The notes beneath the pieces are model-generated. The model had not been told where the DNA came from, did not search any database, and saw only the letters and a program-made list of their open reading frames with translations. Below, one piece after another: positions 1 through 10,415 of a DNA stretch of 64,000 nt. Where the stretch lies: NCBI GenBank assembly GCA_039105265.1, contig JAPFFF010000061.1, positions 186,001-250,000 on the forward strand, given 5' to 3'. Source of the stretch: Tritrichomonas musculus (Eukaryota; Parabasalia; Tritrichomonadida; Tritrichomonadidae). Numbering within the stretch: the stretch's first letter is position 1; every line of letters starts with the position of its first letter. Made by a program: the position numbers and the translations under genes.

Positions 1-2708
1 ATTCTAACACAAATACCAACATATTCTTTCCATGAACCAGTAGTTTTGACACTGCAAATACAATCTGTAGTATCATTCACAGTTGAAAGTACCCAAGTAT
101 CACCAACATGTTTATAAACCTTACCGGTCATATATACTGGAGTTCCAATAATGAAATCGGTGATGGTGTTAACCGATGACTCGATTGGGGAGTAATGAGT
201 GATGGTTGTGTTTGATGTACCGTACATCACACCCTTATATTTTGCTAAATAACCTCGGGACATGATGCATCTTGAATATATTTGTTTAGAATCTAATAAT
301 TCCTGAGTAACTGTCCAGGGATATCCACCTATTGGGAAATTATATGTCAGGGGTCTTCCTGATGATATATCAACAGTGTCTTCATAATATAGTGGGAATT
401 TGAAATTGTCGAAATACACAGTTCTTTGATGTAATACAAGAACAATGTTGTGGGGATTTCCAGTTGTATCATAGAATAATATTCTTATTTCCAAACATAG
501 CGCATAATCACCTACTATATATTCCAGTTTAATCACATTACCTTCAAGTTTTAGATAATGAATTGATATTTCACCGCCCTCTGTAATCGGTCCGCAATCA
601 ATAGCACATTTTTTTATTAGTTGTTCTTCTGTTATGATAGATTCTGGAATCTCACTTTTGAGTACTAATTCATCATATTTATAATTAGGAGGATATATCG
701 CTAATATTTTTACTCTACAAATTAAGTTTGTACCATTTTCATGAACTAAGTAAACAGGTCTGTAATCACTTGCTAGAACTCTTAATGAATACATAGCACC
801 ATCAATCTCAAATCTACCATAATTTATACCGCTTGAACTAGACGATAGCATTTCACCAATGATTTCATATTCTTTGTTATTATATTCAAATTTAATGGTG
901 CTATTTGGTTCAAAAGATTCATTAATTAAACCGTATTCATCGTATGTGTAATCAATAAATACTTTTTGATAAGGTATATATGTTCTATCATTTAATTTCC
1001 TGAATTCACCAAAGAAAGGCTTAGTTTCTTCAGATTTTTTGAGATATTCATCCAAATTAGTGTTATCAGTAGTAAGTAATTTATCTTTTTCTATTAAATC
1101 AGGAATTTTTGATTTCAATACTAGTTCATCATTGTTATACTTATAATGTTCTAATACTTGAACTCTGGATTGTGCACTATAAATTACACCAGGTTCATTA
1201 ATGAATATTTCATCATTCGAATTTCTGAATAATATATATTTATTTCCTTCTATATCAATTTCGTATTTATATGCAGTACCAAAGCTACCATTACTAAGTT
1301 GACCTGTTATTGGATATTCATATGATTTATCATTATAAATGAATGAAATAAAATCACTATTATTTGGGTAATTAATTATTTTATTAGATTCAACATTAAT
1401 TTCATAATTGAATTTTACACTGTATGTCAAATCGTTTTTGCTTCGATATTTTGACAAATCAACAGGTTTAGGTAATTCACTTTTCAAAGCATATTTCCCA
1501 TCAGCCACATCCTTTGTCTCATACTTATCTAATTCAAAAGCCAATTCATCTTCATCAACGAACTTCTCATCAGCTTGTGAACTAGAATAATATGGTGTCA
1601 AATCAACTGGTTCAGGTAATTCACTCTTCAAAGCATAATTAGATTGAATAAAATCTATGGTTGGAATCATTGAAATATCATCGTATAAAACATAAAACTC
1701 TGTAAAATTCGTTGGAGGAACAGAACCAACACCTTCAATCTTACCATTATAGTAAACCCGAAACCAACAACTTGAAGATACTTCACTTTGAAAATCAATT
1801 GAATCTTCCCTCGAAATATTCGTTTTCCATGTATAATAGCCTGATGGATAAGATGATGAACAAGCTACATAAATACCATCTCGCTTTGCAATCTCCATAA
1901 ATTTTGAATCCTTAGATAAACGACAATTAACGACTTGACCTGTGTTATCAACTTCAAAATTAATGCTAACTTCCATTTTTCCTGTATGTCTAGCTACATC
2001 ATTTTTGGAAACATATTGTTCAGCACAATTATTTAAAACCATAGCAGCAGATTCACTAGCAGCAAAAGCTGTTAAAACATATGATGCTTGTGCTGATAGT
2101 GGTTTATCATCATTCATTAATTTCTGTTGAACTTCTTCTGTTAATTCTTCATCCAGGTTCAATTGTAGTTCATTATTTTTGAGAACTGTAGGTATCTCAG
2201 GGATATCTTCTTTTTTTGCATACAATGTCATATTTGGCAAGTCTTCTGTTTTCGCGTACTCACTTAAGTTCGTAAGCTTCGCATATGGTTCCAAAGCAGT
2301 TGTCAAAGCAGATTCATTAACCAAATCTGTAGGTACCTCAGGTATGTCAGTTGATAATGCAAAATTGTTAACAACGTAATCACGTAATGTATTAACAGCG
2401 TTTTCAATTTCTTCACTACTAGCATACTTTAATAATTCTTTATTGAATTCCTCTGTTTTCAAATAATCGAATAAATCAGTTGTTTTCGCATACTCATCAA
2501 GATTCGTAAGCTTTGCGTAAGGTTTCAATAATTCTTTCAATTCCTCAGTATTCAAGCTTGGCCCTAAATTATTTCCGTTATTGCATTGGCAGGAACCATT
2601 GGTTCCCGGACACAAATGTGTACAAGCATATTTCTTGATATATTCTATTATCAATTCATCAATTGTATTTACTTTTTTTATAGTACCCGCTTGTTCTATC
2701 GTGAACAT
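1..2708 (-). CDS. Fibre (tail-fibre-like) protein, element A, partial at window edge
   Basis: Long modular fibre protein that probably decorates the virion and binds the target cell. The ATG is at 2708. The N-terminal part carries many repeats of the form YA-K-TDIP-PVDLT, like phage trimeric tail fibres, and closely matches the B fibre for roughly the first 200 residues. The middle then differs from B completely. The last visible residues, before the window edge, return to the shared C-terminal module (YSPIESSVNTITDF and on). The start codon is only 14 bp from the divergent ATG of the 834-aa gene. TCATTT, a trichomonad initiator-like site, lies 13-18 nt upstream. The fibre function is inferred from repeat architecture. 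Confidence 0.8.
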   Translation of the reverse strand, partial: MFTIEQAGTIKKVNTIDELIIEYIKKYACTHLCPGTNGSCQCNNGNNLGPSLNTEELKELLKPYAKLTNLDEYAKTTDLFDYLKTEEFNKELLKYASSEEIENAVNTLRDYVVNNFALSTDIPEVPTDLVNESALTTALEPYAKLTNLSEYAKTEDLPNMTLYAKKEDIPEIPTVLKNNELQLNLDEELTEEVQQKLMNDDKPLSAQASYVLTAFAASESAAMVLNNCAEQYVSKNDVARHTGKMEVSINFEVDNTGQVVNCRLSKDSKFMEIAKRDGIYVACSSSYPSGYYTWKTNISREDSIDFQSEVSSSCWFRVYYNGKIEGVGSVPPTNFTEFYVLYDDISMIPTIDFIQSNYALKSELPEPVDLTPYYSSSQADEKFVDEDELAFELDKYETKDVADGKYALKSELPKPVDLSKYRSKNDLTYSVKFNYEINVESNKIINYPNNSDFISFIYNDKSYEYPITGQLSNGSFGTAYKYEIDIEGNKYILFRNSNDEIFINEPGVIYSAQSRVQVLEHYKYNNDELVLKSKIPDLIEKDKLLTTDNTNLDEYLKKSEETKPFFGEFRKLNDRTYIPYQKVFIDYTYDEYGLINESFEPNSTIKFEYNNKEYEIIGEMLSSSSSGINYGRFEIDGAMYSLRVLASDYRPVYLVHENGTNLICRVKILAIYPPNYKYDELVLKSEIPESIITEEQLIKKCAIDCGPITEGGEISIHYLKLEGNVIKLEYIVGDYALCLEIRILFYDTTGNPHNIVLVLHQRTVYFDNFKFPLYYEDTVDISSGRPLTYNFPIGGYPWTVTQELLDSKQIYSRCIMSRGYLAKYKGVMYGTSNTTITHYSPIESSVNTITDFIIGTPVYMTGKVYKHVGDTWVLSTVNDTTDCICSVKTTGSWKEYVGICVR

Positions 2709-2722
2709 TTTGGGAATAATAA

Positions 2723-5227
2723 ATGATAACAAACATAAACGAAGATTTCATACTAAACGAAGTAAAAAAAAGGGACTATCAAGATATGCTCATATTCATG
2801 TTCCAAAATAGTAAGTTAACACAAATAACAACAATTATTGGTAATATTATTGAGTATCTTAAGAATCCTCGTAACTATGTCAAAGATGTAAAAACAAATT
2901 TAAAAGATATGCTTGATAAATATAACGCAAAGCCTAAAGGAACTTCAAGACAAAAAAATGAATTAGCTAAAATACTTGATTCAAAAGCGAATTACTTTAT
3001 TGATTTAACCAACTATCTGAAAAATAAAGAAAAACCTGTTTCCATTCCACAAGTTGAAGAGGAGGAGGAGCCCGATTTAGCAGACCATTATTTCAGAAAT
3101 CGAATTAATAAAGATATTGAATCACTTAATGATTTAGTTATACTTGATAGTAATCATATTAATGCTTTACAATTATTTTATCGTATTGCTGATGACTCAG
3201 AGAAGTATTCAGTATTCAATAAAAAAGATACCGCACAGATTCAATCACTTGTCAAATCATTGACAAATAATATAGACTCACATAAAAACAATGAGGTATC
3301 AGATAATATAAATAACCTATTGCAATTTGAGAATATTAGAAGGAAAACCAATATTGAAACAATGAGGAAGATAGCAGAATCTAATCAAGAAGGTCAACAA
3401 TTATTAGATGCTTACAATAAATCTTCTACAATTGATGCTAATCAACTTAAGAAATTTGGCTTATTAAATGAAGATTTTACTGCTGAAAACCTTTATGATT
3501 ATTATAATCGAGCTATAAATCCCAAAGATGATTCTGACATCAGAGTAAAAAAACTTGTATTACAATTACATGATGCAATACGCGAAACAAACATATTTGA
3601 AGAAACAACTGAGCCTAAAAACAAAAAGAAGCTCAAACAATTAATAAAGTATATTATAGAGAAGCACTTTGTGCCTGGCGCCGAAGGCGCAAATGGTGAC
3701 CGAGAAATATTATTTAACATGAATAGTGATTCACAAAGTTCTGACGATAATAATGTTGATAATGAATATTTTTCCATTCCTAAATCAATGTCAAAGCCTG
3801 TATTTAAATCACCATCTAAAAAACCTGTACTTAGTTCTGAAAACTACGAAGATTTATTTAATGTTGATATTGCAGCACCAGAAGGTGTATCGCCAATCGA
3901 TACTGCTGAATTCAAAATCAATTATATGCAGTCTGTCCCAACTGGTAAACGTGCTGGTAAAACATTTGAAGCTTCACAAAAACGTTTAAATGACTTATAC
4001 ATTTTCGAAAATAAACAAAGTATTGATGTTAGTAAATTCCGAGGGGAATTATTTGATATTCTTATTAATGGTAATTATCGTATTAAATTCTCTCCAAAAT
4101 GTGCTACAAGAGATGGCGCAGAAGCCTATTGTAAGAAGAAATTTGATAAAAATGGATATCCATTATATCGATTAATTCCTGCAAGGAGAGACACTAAAGA
4201 CCCTCTTGGTAATCCAATTTGTGACTTAAATGGCGACAAAGTAGAGGACATCGTTATTGTTGACACTCGTGGTAAACCTGTTATAATTAATGGATTCCGT
4301 CTTGTTAAAGCAGACCCCTATAAGAAATTATGGCAAACCGAACGCATTGCTGGTAAAACAGATGATTCATTTGAAGTATGGATGAAAAATCTTACTGGTA
4401 CTATTAAAACATGGAATTATAAACAAGACCAATGGGATGCTGGTAAAATCAAGACTAAATATGATGAAGGGTTCAATAAAGCAGTTATTGCTTATCAGAA
4501 GGTTGGCTTATCTAAACCCAAAGTCAGCACCAAACTTAATGCAAGAGGATTATGGAGTTCAATCTTTTCAAAAATATGGCAATTAGCACTCTTTAATATG
4601 TTTGGAGATGATGAACAACATGGAAAATATCAATTTATGGAACCATTGAAGGGTATATTCAGTTATTTAAAAATATGTACCGCTGTATTTATTTTACAAT
4701 ATGAATTGAAAGTAATGAAAACACATGAATGTAATAATTGGAATGAATGGGTTAAATATAAAAAAGTACACTCAAAAGCAGTAAATTCTGAATTAGGTCT
4801 TAAGATTCAAGAAGATTATAATAATAATATGAAAGATGTTATCCCAATTGGCGGTGAAATAAATGGTTTAGCTGAAATATCAGCACGATTAGGAGAAATA
4901 TTATCCCAAACAATTGAACTAATAATTAACGTTGGACTTGGATATACAGAAGAAAAGAAAGAACGATTTACACAATTAGCACGGGGAATATTGGAAAATA
5001 AAGTAACTAAAGAAGAAAAGAAACAATTACGAGAACACTTTGGTTCAAATATTGATAAACATATTAATTTGAATGTTGGCGGAAATTACATTGAAGTTAA
5101 AAATTTGTATAAATCATTGTATGATGATTATCGCGACAAAACATATATTAAATCAAGAACTGATGAAAAACTAGCTAATGTTAAAGTTGAATCTGATGAT
5201 GATGATGATTCTGAAGCTGAAGTATAA
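2723..5227 (+). CDS. 834-aa unknown protein, element A
   Basis: Large, mostly hydrophilic protein, nearly identical to the 824-aa product at 36136-38610. I do not recognise the family. It has Asp/Glu-rich segments (around residue 110 and at the C-terminus), predicted helical N-terminal and middle regions, and one conserved hydrophobic stretch near residues 620-670 (FSYLKICTAVFILQYE). It is divergent from the fibre gene with only 14 bp between the two ATGs, which suggests joint expression and a virion-assembly role. The A copy carries ten additional residues around 315-324, encoded by a double hairpin repeat. The stop codon overlaps TAAA, the trichomonad polyadenylation-type signal. Confidence 0.85.
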   Translation: MITNINEDFILNEVKKRDYQDMLIFMFQNSKLTQITTIIGNIIEYLKNPRNYVKDVKTNLKDMLDKYNAKPKGTSRQKNELAKILDSKANYFIDLTNYLKNKEKPVSIPQVEEEEEPDLADHYFRNRINKDIESLNDLVILDSNHINALQLFYRIADDSEKYSVFNKKDTAQIQSLVKSLTNNIDSHKNNEVSDNINNLLQFENIRRKTNIETMRKIAESNQEGQQLLDAYNKSSTIDANQLKKFGLLNEDFTAENLYDYYNRAINPKDDSDIRVKKLVLQLHDAIRETNIFEETTEPKNKKKLKQLIKYIIEKHFVPGAEGANGDREILFNMNSDSQSSDDNNVDNEYFSIPKSMSKPVFKSPSKKPVLSSENYEDLFNVDIAAPEGVSPIDTAEFKINYMQSVPTGKRAGKTFEASQKRLNDLYIFENKQSIDVSKFRGELFDILINGNYRIKFSPKCATRDGAEAYCKKKFDKNGYPLYRLIPARRDTKDPLGNPICDLNGDKVEDIVIVDTRGKPVIINGFRLVKADPYKKLWQTERIAGKTDDSFEVWMKNLTGTIKTWNYKQDQWDAGKIKTKYDEGFNKAVIAYQKVGLSKPKVSTKLNARGLWSSIFSKIWQLALFNMFGDDEQHGKYQFMEPLKGIFSYLKICTAVFILQYELKVMKTHECNNWNEWVKYKKVHSKAVNSELGLKIQEDYNNNMKDVIPIGGEINGLAEISARLGEILSQTIELIINVGLGYTEEKKERFTQLARGILENKVTKEEKKQLREHFGSNIDKHINLNVGGNYIEVKNLYKSLYDDYRDKTYIKSRTDEKLANVKVESDDDDDSEAEV
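3661..3690 (+). repeat. Double-hairpin module inside the 834-aa gene
   Basis: Two adjacent hairpins, GCAC-TTT-GTGC (3664-3674) and GCGCC-GAA-GGCGC (3678-3690), joined by a GTGCCTGGC core. The equivalent B gene lacks the module. The difference is exactly 30 nt, so the reading frame is kept. Confidence 0.85.
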
Positions 5228-5235
5228 AAAAATAT

Positions 5236-6411
5236 TTAATCTGTTTTATTTTTTGGTAATCTGAAAGTTGATATATGTGTTTTTGGTTTGTTTTCTGACT
5301 TACTCTCATTAATCTTTGGTAAGTTTCCATTGGTTGCATTATTTGTTTCACTAGTTAAAGATGATTTTTTTGGCTCTGCATTAAAATTAAAATTAGTACC
5401 TGTTGGAATATTAAATGTTGTGGGTTGAAAGTAATTCATTGGACTAAAGTTATTAGGATTTTGTTGTACAGAGCTTTGAGGTTTCATCCATGTATTTGAG
5501 GTCGATATATTGCTGAAAATAGAGCTCGGTAATGTCTCAACATCTGGTTTCATTGTAGTCGTACTCTCGACTTCTTTATCCAAACCTTGTAACATAGATG
5601 GAACTGGAGGATTTATTTTTTTAGGTCTTATTTCATCATAATCATATTTATTATTGATATCGACATTACTTGTTTCATATTTACCATCATTATCATTTTC
5701 TGAAATATCCATTAATGGTTCAAGGCTTTCAGGAGTTTCATTAAAATGGACTTTTAATAATGGACTTACATAATTAGATTTAAATACATTAATAACAGGA
5801 AAATGGTAATGCCAATTTTGAAATTCATATTTAAATTTTTTTAAATCAGCTTCCTCATCCAAATTTCGTAATTCAACACGATTCCATTCATTCATAAAAG
5901 TTTCAGGTTTGAAACAAAGAAATATGTGTAACGGAAGTGGTTTGATTTTTCTATTTACATCTCCTTCGGAATCTAATTCAAAACAGAAATTATTTGTTTC
6001 TTTAATAGCATATTTATATCCACAATCTTCCATTAATACAATATATGATTTATTTAGTTCATCAAACCATCTTTCAACAAATTTAATATCCGTATTTCCA
6101 ATTTTGGAACCAATTTCAATAGAAATGACAAATTTTCTTTTTAAATAAGGACGTTTATTATCTAAGATGTTCATTTTTGTATTCATATCAACTTTCTTAG
6201 GTAAATTTAACAATATATTATCACCTTCCATAAAAACAAATAAATCTTGATAATTACTACTCAAATAGAAGTAAACTTTCTTATCTTTTTTATCAATATA
6301 TGAATATAATGTGTGAGTTCTATCTAGAATAATTGCATCCTTATCAATTAAATTAGATTCTTGTTCTGCTGTTAATACTTCTTTATTTTTATCCTTTGTT
6401 TTACGTATCAT
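5236..6411 (-). CDS. 391-aa unknown protein, element A
   Basis: Nearly identical to the 391-aa product at 34952-36127. Residues 1-220 look folded, with alternating beta-type hydrophobic segments. Residues 220-391 are polar, rich in Asn, Ser, Pro and Thr, and probably disordered. I recognise no family. It is convergent with the 834-aa gene, with only 8 bp between the stop codons, and lies next to the probable minor capsid gene, so a virion or assembly role is plausible but unproven. Confidence 0.82.
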   Translation of the reverse strand: MIRKTKDKNKEVLTAEQESNLIDKDAIILDRTHTLYSYIDKKDKKVYFYLSSNYQDLFVFMEGDNILLNLPKKVDMNTKMNILDNKRPYLKRKFVISIEIGSKIGNTDIKFVERWFDELNKSYIVLMEDCGYKYAIKETNNFCFELDSEGDVNRKIKPLPLHIFLCFKPETFMNEWNRVELRNLDEEADLKKFKYEFQNWHYHFPVINVFKSNYVSPLLKVHFNETPESLEPLMDISENDNDGKYETSNVDINNKYDYDEIRPKKINPPVPSMLQGLDKEVESTTTMKPDVETLPSSIFSNISTSNTWMKPQSSVQQNPNNFSPMNYFQPTTFNIPTGTNFNFNAEPKKSSLTSETNNATNGNLPKINESKSENKPKTHISTFRLPKNKTD

Positions 6412-6452
6412 TTTTCATTTGGAACAAAAATAATAAGGCCTAAATGGCTATT

Positions 6453-6520
6453 CAACAACTACGTTGTCGCGAAGCGCCATGTCCAAAGGACTGTTGGGCA
6501 TGAAATGTTCGGTGCCTGGC
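6453..6520. repeat. Hairpin cluster, A only, with GTGCCTGGC core
   Basis: Spacer carrying ACAAC-TAC-GTTGT (6455-6467), CGC-GAA-GCG (6468-6476) and GTCC-AAA-GGAC (6481-6491), followed by GGTGCCTGGC at 6511-6520. The equivalent B spacer (about 34884-34930) keeps the GCCAGGCACC core but lacks the three hairpins. Confidence 0.8.
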
Positions 6521-6536
6521 AAACAAAAAAACCTAT

Positions 6537-6914
6537 TTAAAAGATTAATAGGCAACTCATTACAAAAGCAGATGGTTCAATTGAGTTCCCATATAAATCT
6601 GTGAACCAAATTTTAAAATTACGTTCATGACCAAGAAACTCATATTTTCGGTATTTGGTTTGACGTCTGTTTGCCAACATAATGAAACAATCACAATAAC
6701 CATCTTGTTGTACAATATCAGAGTGTACCATCAAATCTCCAACAAGAGTATCTTTAACAATTGCTCCAACATACTGTACAACAATAAATTTCTTATTTCG
6801 ACTTGATACAAATTCACTTGGTAAAGTAAATTCTTTATCTTGAGTGTGAAAATAGCGTTTAGTAACTGGTTGCTTCATTGAGTAAACATCTTTTTTTATC
6901 TCATTTGTCAACAT
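6537..6914 (-). CDS. Probable minor capsid (single jelly-roll) protein, element A
   Basis: 125 residues, nearly identical to the B protein at 34503-34883 except at the N-terminus. The protein is almost all beta-strand-like, with a C-terminal IWFTDLYGNSIEP segment of the kind seen in jelly-roll capsid proteins that end with a strand of non-polar residues (here MSCLLIF). Position next to integrase and capsid, small size and beta pattern suggest the penton or minor capsid protein described for Polintons. This is an inference from pattern, not from a confident match. Confidence 0.6.
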   Translation of the reverse strand: MLTNEIKKDVYSMKQPVTKRYFHTQDKEFTLPSEFVSSRNKKFIVVQYVGAIVKDTLVGDLMVHSDIVQQDGYCDCFIMLANRRQTKYRKYEFLGHERNFKIWFTDLYGNSIEPSAFVMSCLLIF

Positions 6915-6940
6915 TTTTTGTTTTCAAGAACAAAAAAAGC

Positions 6941-6990
6941 CTTGCCTACAGCAAGTCATCTCGCAGAGCTCGAGCTCACTTGTGAGTGAG
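6941..6990. repeat. Hairpin cluster after the A integrase
   Basis: CTTGC-CTACA-GCAAG (6941-6955), GAGCTCGAGCTC (6966-6977) and CTCAC-TT-GTGAG (6975-6986). The last also occurs at 11492-11503 and in B at 29891-29902. The cluster lies at the integrase 3' end and gives the A copy a different last few residues from B. Confidence 0.8.
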
Positions 6991-8390
6991 ATTTAATATG
7001 AAATACTGTTTATAATCATCGTTCAAATCTTCGATAGAATCACAAACATATTTCGGGTAAATTATTGGGACTTCAATAATTGCTTTCTCATCATCAGTTT
7101 TGGCAATTCTACCTTTCTCAGATTTCTCGTATGAGACAAAACCATCCTTTGTTTTACTGAATGTGTGATATGGATTTAACAATCTACATTTAACATTACC
7201 GTTTTGATAACAAATGAATTGAGCTATTTCATTGAAAACACGACGTCGTTTTTCATGCTTTTTTGGGTCTTACCTCTGTCAAGATGTATCAAAATTATGT
7301 TACCACGTTTGTAATTAAGCAAGCCTTTCAATTTCTGTTTTTCATTTATCTTTCTCAATTTCATTTTCATCATTCGAATATACCTCCATTCCAAATCAAC
7401 ATTGTTTTGAACTTGAGCTGGAGAATAATAAATCCATTTAGTTGGAGGAATCAATCCAGAACCTTGATATTCAGATAATTCATCTTCATTATAATCATAA
7501 TTCCGAAATCTCAATGAATTGTGAGGAGTGTTATTATAGAAGTTCACCATTTGTCTCATGAGAATATAATCAGCAATTCTTCGATTATCCATTCCAAAAG
7601 CATTTCTGATAGTTCTAATTACAGAATCAACGTTTTTATGAGCGAGAGCGTAAGGGGAAGAATTAATTACAAATTTGACTGGGTAATAATCATTGATATC
7701 GTCAATTTTCAACTCAATTTTTGAGATTGGTGACTTGATAACATTTTTATATCCACTTTTTTTCAAAAATGCTATTAATGTTTTCAAATTAGTATGCGCA
7801 GGCTCTAAGCCCCTTCGGGGATTATTGAACAATATTTCATTTCTAACTTGATTTCTTAACTCTGGTTTATAATTGTATGCTTCTTGTAAATCATTTGAGA
7901 TATCTGTTTTGAGAATTACTTTTGTATTATCTTTCAATACAATACATTCATCTATTAAACTAATGAATCCTGGTTCACCATCACATTTAATGGTTCGAAA
8001 GTCATATTTAGAATTCTTTTCAACAACTCGTTTTAAAGTTTGAGTTATTTCACTTTTATTTGACATTGGTTCCACAATCAGATATCTAGTATTCACATTT
8101 ATCAAAACGAGATAGATTTGCTCTTGTTTAATTGGATGTTCAACATCTGCATAATAATGTGAGAACATCAAATCGGCTTCCCAACATCCTGGTTCATTTG
8201 AGAAATTTGGTTTTGACATTTTTTTGCATGCTATGAGTTTGAAATCAGGTATGAAAGGTTCTGTTTTAATGTTTGTGTTGAAAACAGGTTGTAAATCAGT
8301 TTCAACGTATTTGTATTTCGATTTGAATGGGTATTTCAATAACGAAGGATATTCTTTATCATAAATTCTGAGAGATTTAGTTTTCGACAT
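6976..8390 (-). pseudogene. Polinton DDE integrase, element A copy (not intact)
   Basis: Homologous over its length to the integrase at 33134-34516. Retroviral-type integrases insert the element DNA and make the 6-bp duplication. The core shows the first Asp in GCWEADLMF, the second in IKCDGE, then NVDSVIRT, followed by YNNTPHNSL, typical of Polinton integrases. A basic C-terminal region of SH3/chromo-like character follows. One 30-nt hairpin module at 7794-7823 adds ten in-frame residues relative to B. The copy is not whole; see the element A entry for overall condition. Confidence 0.85.
7794..7823. repeat. 30-nt hairpin module inside the A integrase gene
   Basis: Contains CCCC-TTC-GGGG at 7810-7820 and is absent from the B integrase. 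The added length is 30 nt, the same as the modules at 3661-3690 and 16764-16793. It adds Pro-Arg-Arg-Gly-rich residues. Confidence 0.8.
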
Positions 8391-8456
8391 TTATTATCGA
8401 AAAGGACCCAAATCAAGTGCAAAAAAAATATCCAGAATTAGTTTGATAAATTAGAT

Positions 8457-10331
8457 TTACTGATTTACTTGTGAACCAGCTGGTGTTTCATCATCAACAT
8501 ATTCTAAACCATTCAAACTCAATTTGAAATATGTATCTCTTGTCAAAATTAATTGACTTGGGGGCGGATGTACAATGTTACCACTTGGTTCTAAAATGTT
8601 GTAATAAGTGTCATTCTCACCTGTGTGAATTGGTTGACCATTTACTTGAACCTGAATGTTACCAAATCCACCGTCCAATCCATCATAACAATAACCAGCT
8701 GAAGCTCGTTCAGTTTGAATATTGAAAACAAATGAAGTTGCATCGGAAAGGGTATTTTTGTATCTGTTTCCATGAGAATCATTTTTGGGCATGGTGAATG
8801 AATCTTCAAATTCCTTTGTGCATTGAAGTGTAATCCCATCAAGGTCTCCAGCGGTTAATTGATTTTCAAAGAATCTTGCGCCAATTGTGTCAACATTTTC
8901 ATCTGGGAAGTTCTTTCCACCAATGTTTAAATAACAATTTTGGTAAACCGGATTCTCAAAAACAGTTAAATCATTATGATGCTTTGGAAATAGTAATGAC
9001 ATTGTTGTGACATTAATTAATGGTATATTCAATGTTGATTTGATTCCATTTGAAGCTGCTGCTATAGGAAATGCATGATATTCAATTTTCTGAGATGGAA
9101 TTATGATTCCTTCACGAAGAATATTTTCAATACCCTGTCTAGTAGATTCACATACACCATAACCCTGCATATTTGATTTGCAAAGTGTGATTGTCATTTG
9201 ATTGCATGTCAATGTTGCAACTCCATTTGAATATTCAATGTCATGATAATTTGATTCCAAAATTTTAACAGTATCTCCTGGTGCTAAAGGAACATCAGGA
9301 TTATGTGCAGCAACCATTTCAGCAAATGGACCTTTATTTACATCAGATTCACGAACATCAAATTTGGTATAATCCTCTGGAGTATAATGGAATACAACTT
9401 CTTTTGGAGTCTCATCTTCTGCAACAGGTGCTCCAGCATGCATTCTCTGATATTTGATTGTAAGAGTTTGGTCAAAAACAGCTGGTATAGTTGCTTCATT
9501 ACCAATTTGTGTGAATTGACGTTTGAGCTTACCGCGAACCTTTAAATCACGAAGTTTATCCAATTCATCAGCGGAAACAGTTTCATCATCTTCAAGGAAA
9601 GCCTTTGTTTCAGCAACAACATATGGGTCAATTACTGCCCAAACCAAACCAGCAGAAGTAACTTGAAAACGAATTGATAAATCACCAATAATTCCATTTG
9701 GGAATAAATCGAAAGCTTGAAGGGCAAGTAAATCATCAAATGGAAGGTTCAAATCAAATTCAACTTGTGTTTTACCACTTTCTTTGAAATCCATTAGATT
9801 AACATATGTACCAGCCATTGTTTGAGAATATTGTGAAATATTTTCCCATAATGAATGAACAAACCTACGACGCTTTTTTTCAGTTTCAGGTTTAAGAGCT
9901 GAATACAAAAATCCTTCTCGAACACATTCGTTTTGCTGATATCCAACATTAACGTTATTATGAAGAATTTCCAGTCTGTCCAATAATTGATTTGAAGACT
10001 TAAGTCCAACAAATAATTTGTAGAAGTGTTGTGGGTCTTCGATTGAACGCAATTTGGCAAGGTCTGTGTTGAGTTGTAAATCCAATTTGACATGAAATGT
10101 TAAGAATCCTTTATCAACATCAGATATGAAATGGTCTGGATGCGTTAAACTGATTTGAGAATATTGTCCTTGATGAAATGGTGCAGGTTGGTCATGACAA
10201 TCAACAGTTCTGAATGAAAATGAGCGTGTACCATCATTAGTATTAATCATTTCACGCATCTTATTAAATGTATCAAGAACGTTTCCTGCTTCAATTTTGT
10301 AATTATGTGCTCTTTCGTTGCGATACAACAT
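8457..10331 (-). CDS. Probable major capsid protein (double jelly-roll), element A
   Basis: 624 residues. The N-terminal part (about 1-282) and the C-terminal part (about 370-624) are nearly identical to the B protein, while the middle is unrelated in sequence. Features consistent with the Polinton capsid family are the early SFRTVDCHDQPAPF region, an all-beta pattern and position between integrase and a small basic protein. Two conserved beta halves joined by a variable middle fit two jelly rolls with an exposed insertion. It forms the icosahedral shell if the element makes particles. Confidence 0.75.
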   Translation of the reverse strand: MLYRNERAHNYKIEAGNVLDTFNKMREMINTNDGTRSFSFRTVDCHDQPAPFHQGQYSQISLTHPDHFISDVDKGFLTFHVKLDLQLNTDLAKLRSIEDPQHFYKLFVGLKSSNQLLDRLEILHNNVNVGYQQNECVREGFLYSALKPETEKKRRRFVHSLWENISQYSQTMAGTYVNLMDFKESGKTQVEFDLNLPFDDLLALQAFDLFPNGIIGDLSIRFQVTSAGLVWAVIDPYVVAETKAFLEDDETVSADELDKLRDLKVRGKLKRQFTQIGNEATIPAVFDQTLTIKYQRMHAGAPVAEDETPKEVVFHYTPEDYTKFDVRESDVNKGPFAEMVAAHNPDVPLAPGDTVKILESNYHDIEYSNGVATLTCNQMTITLCKSNMQGYGVCESTRQGIENILREGIIIPSQKIEYHAFPIAAASNGIKSTLNIPLINVTTMSLLFPKHHNDLTVFENPVYQNCYLNIGGKNFPDENVDTIGARFFENQLTAGDLDGITLQCTKEFEDSFTMPKNDSHGNRYKNTLSDATSFVFNIQTERASAGYCYDGLDGGFGNIQVQVNGQPIHTGENDTYYNILEPSGNIVHPPPSQLILTRDTYFKLSLNGLEYVDDETPAGSQVNQ

Positions 10332-10415
10332 TTTGACTTTTTATGGAATAAAAAGACTTTCAAACGAAGTTTGAATGAATAACAAAAAAAGTACTATTAT
10401 GGGTCTTTTTTCATA

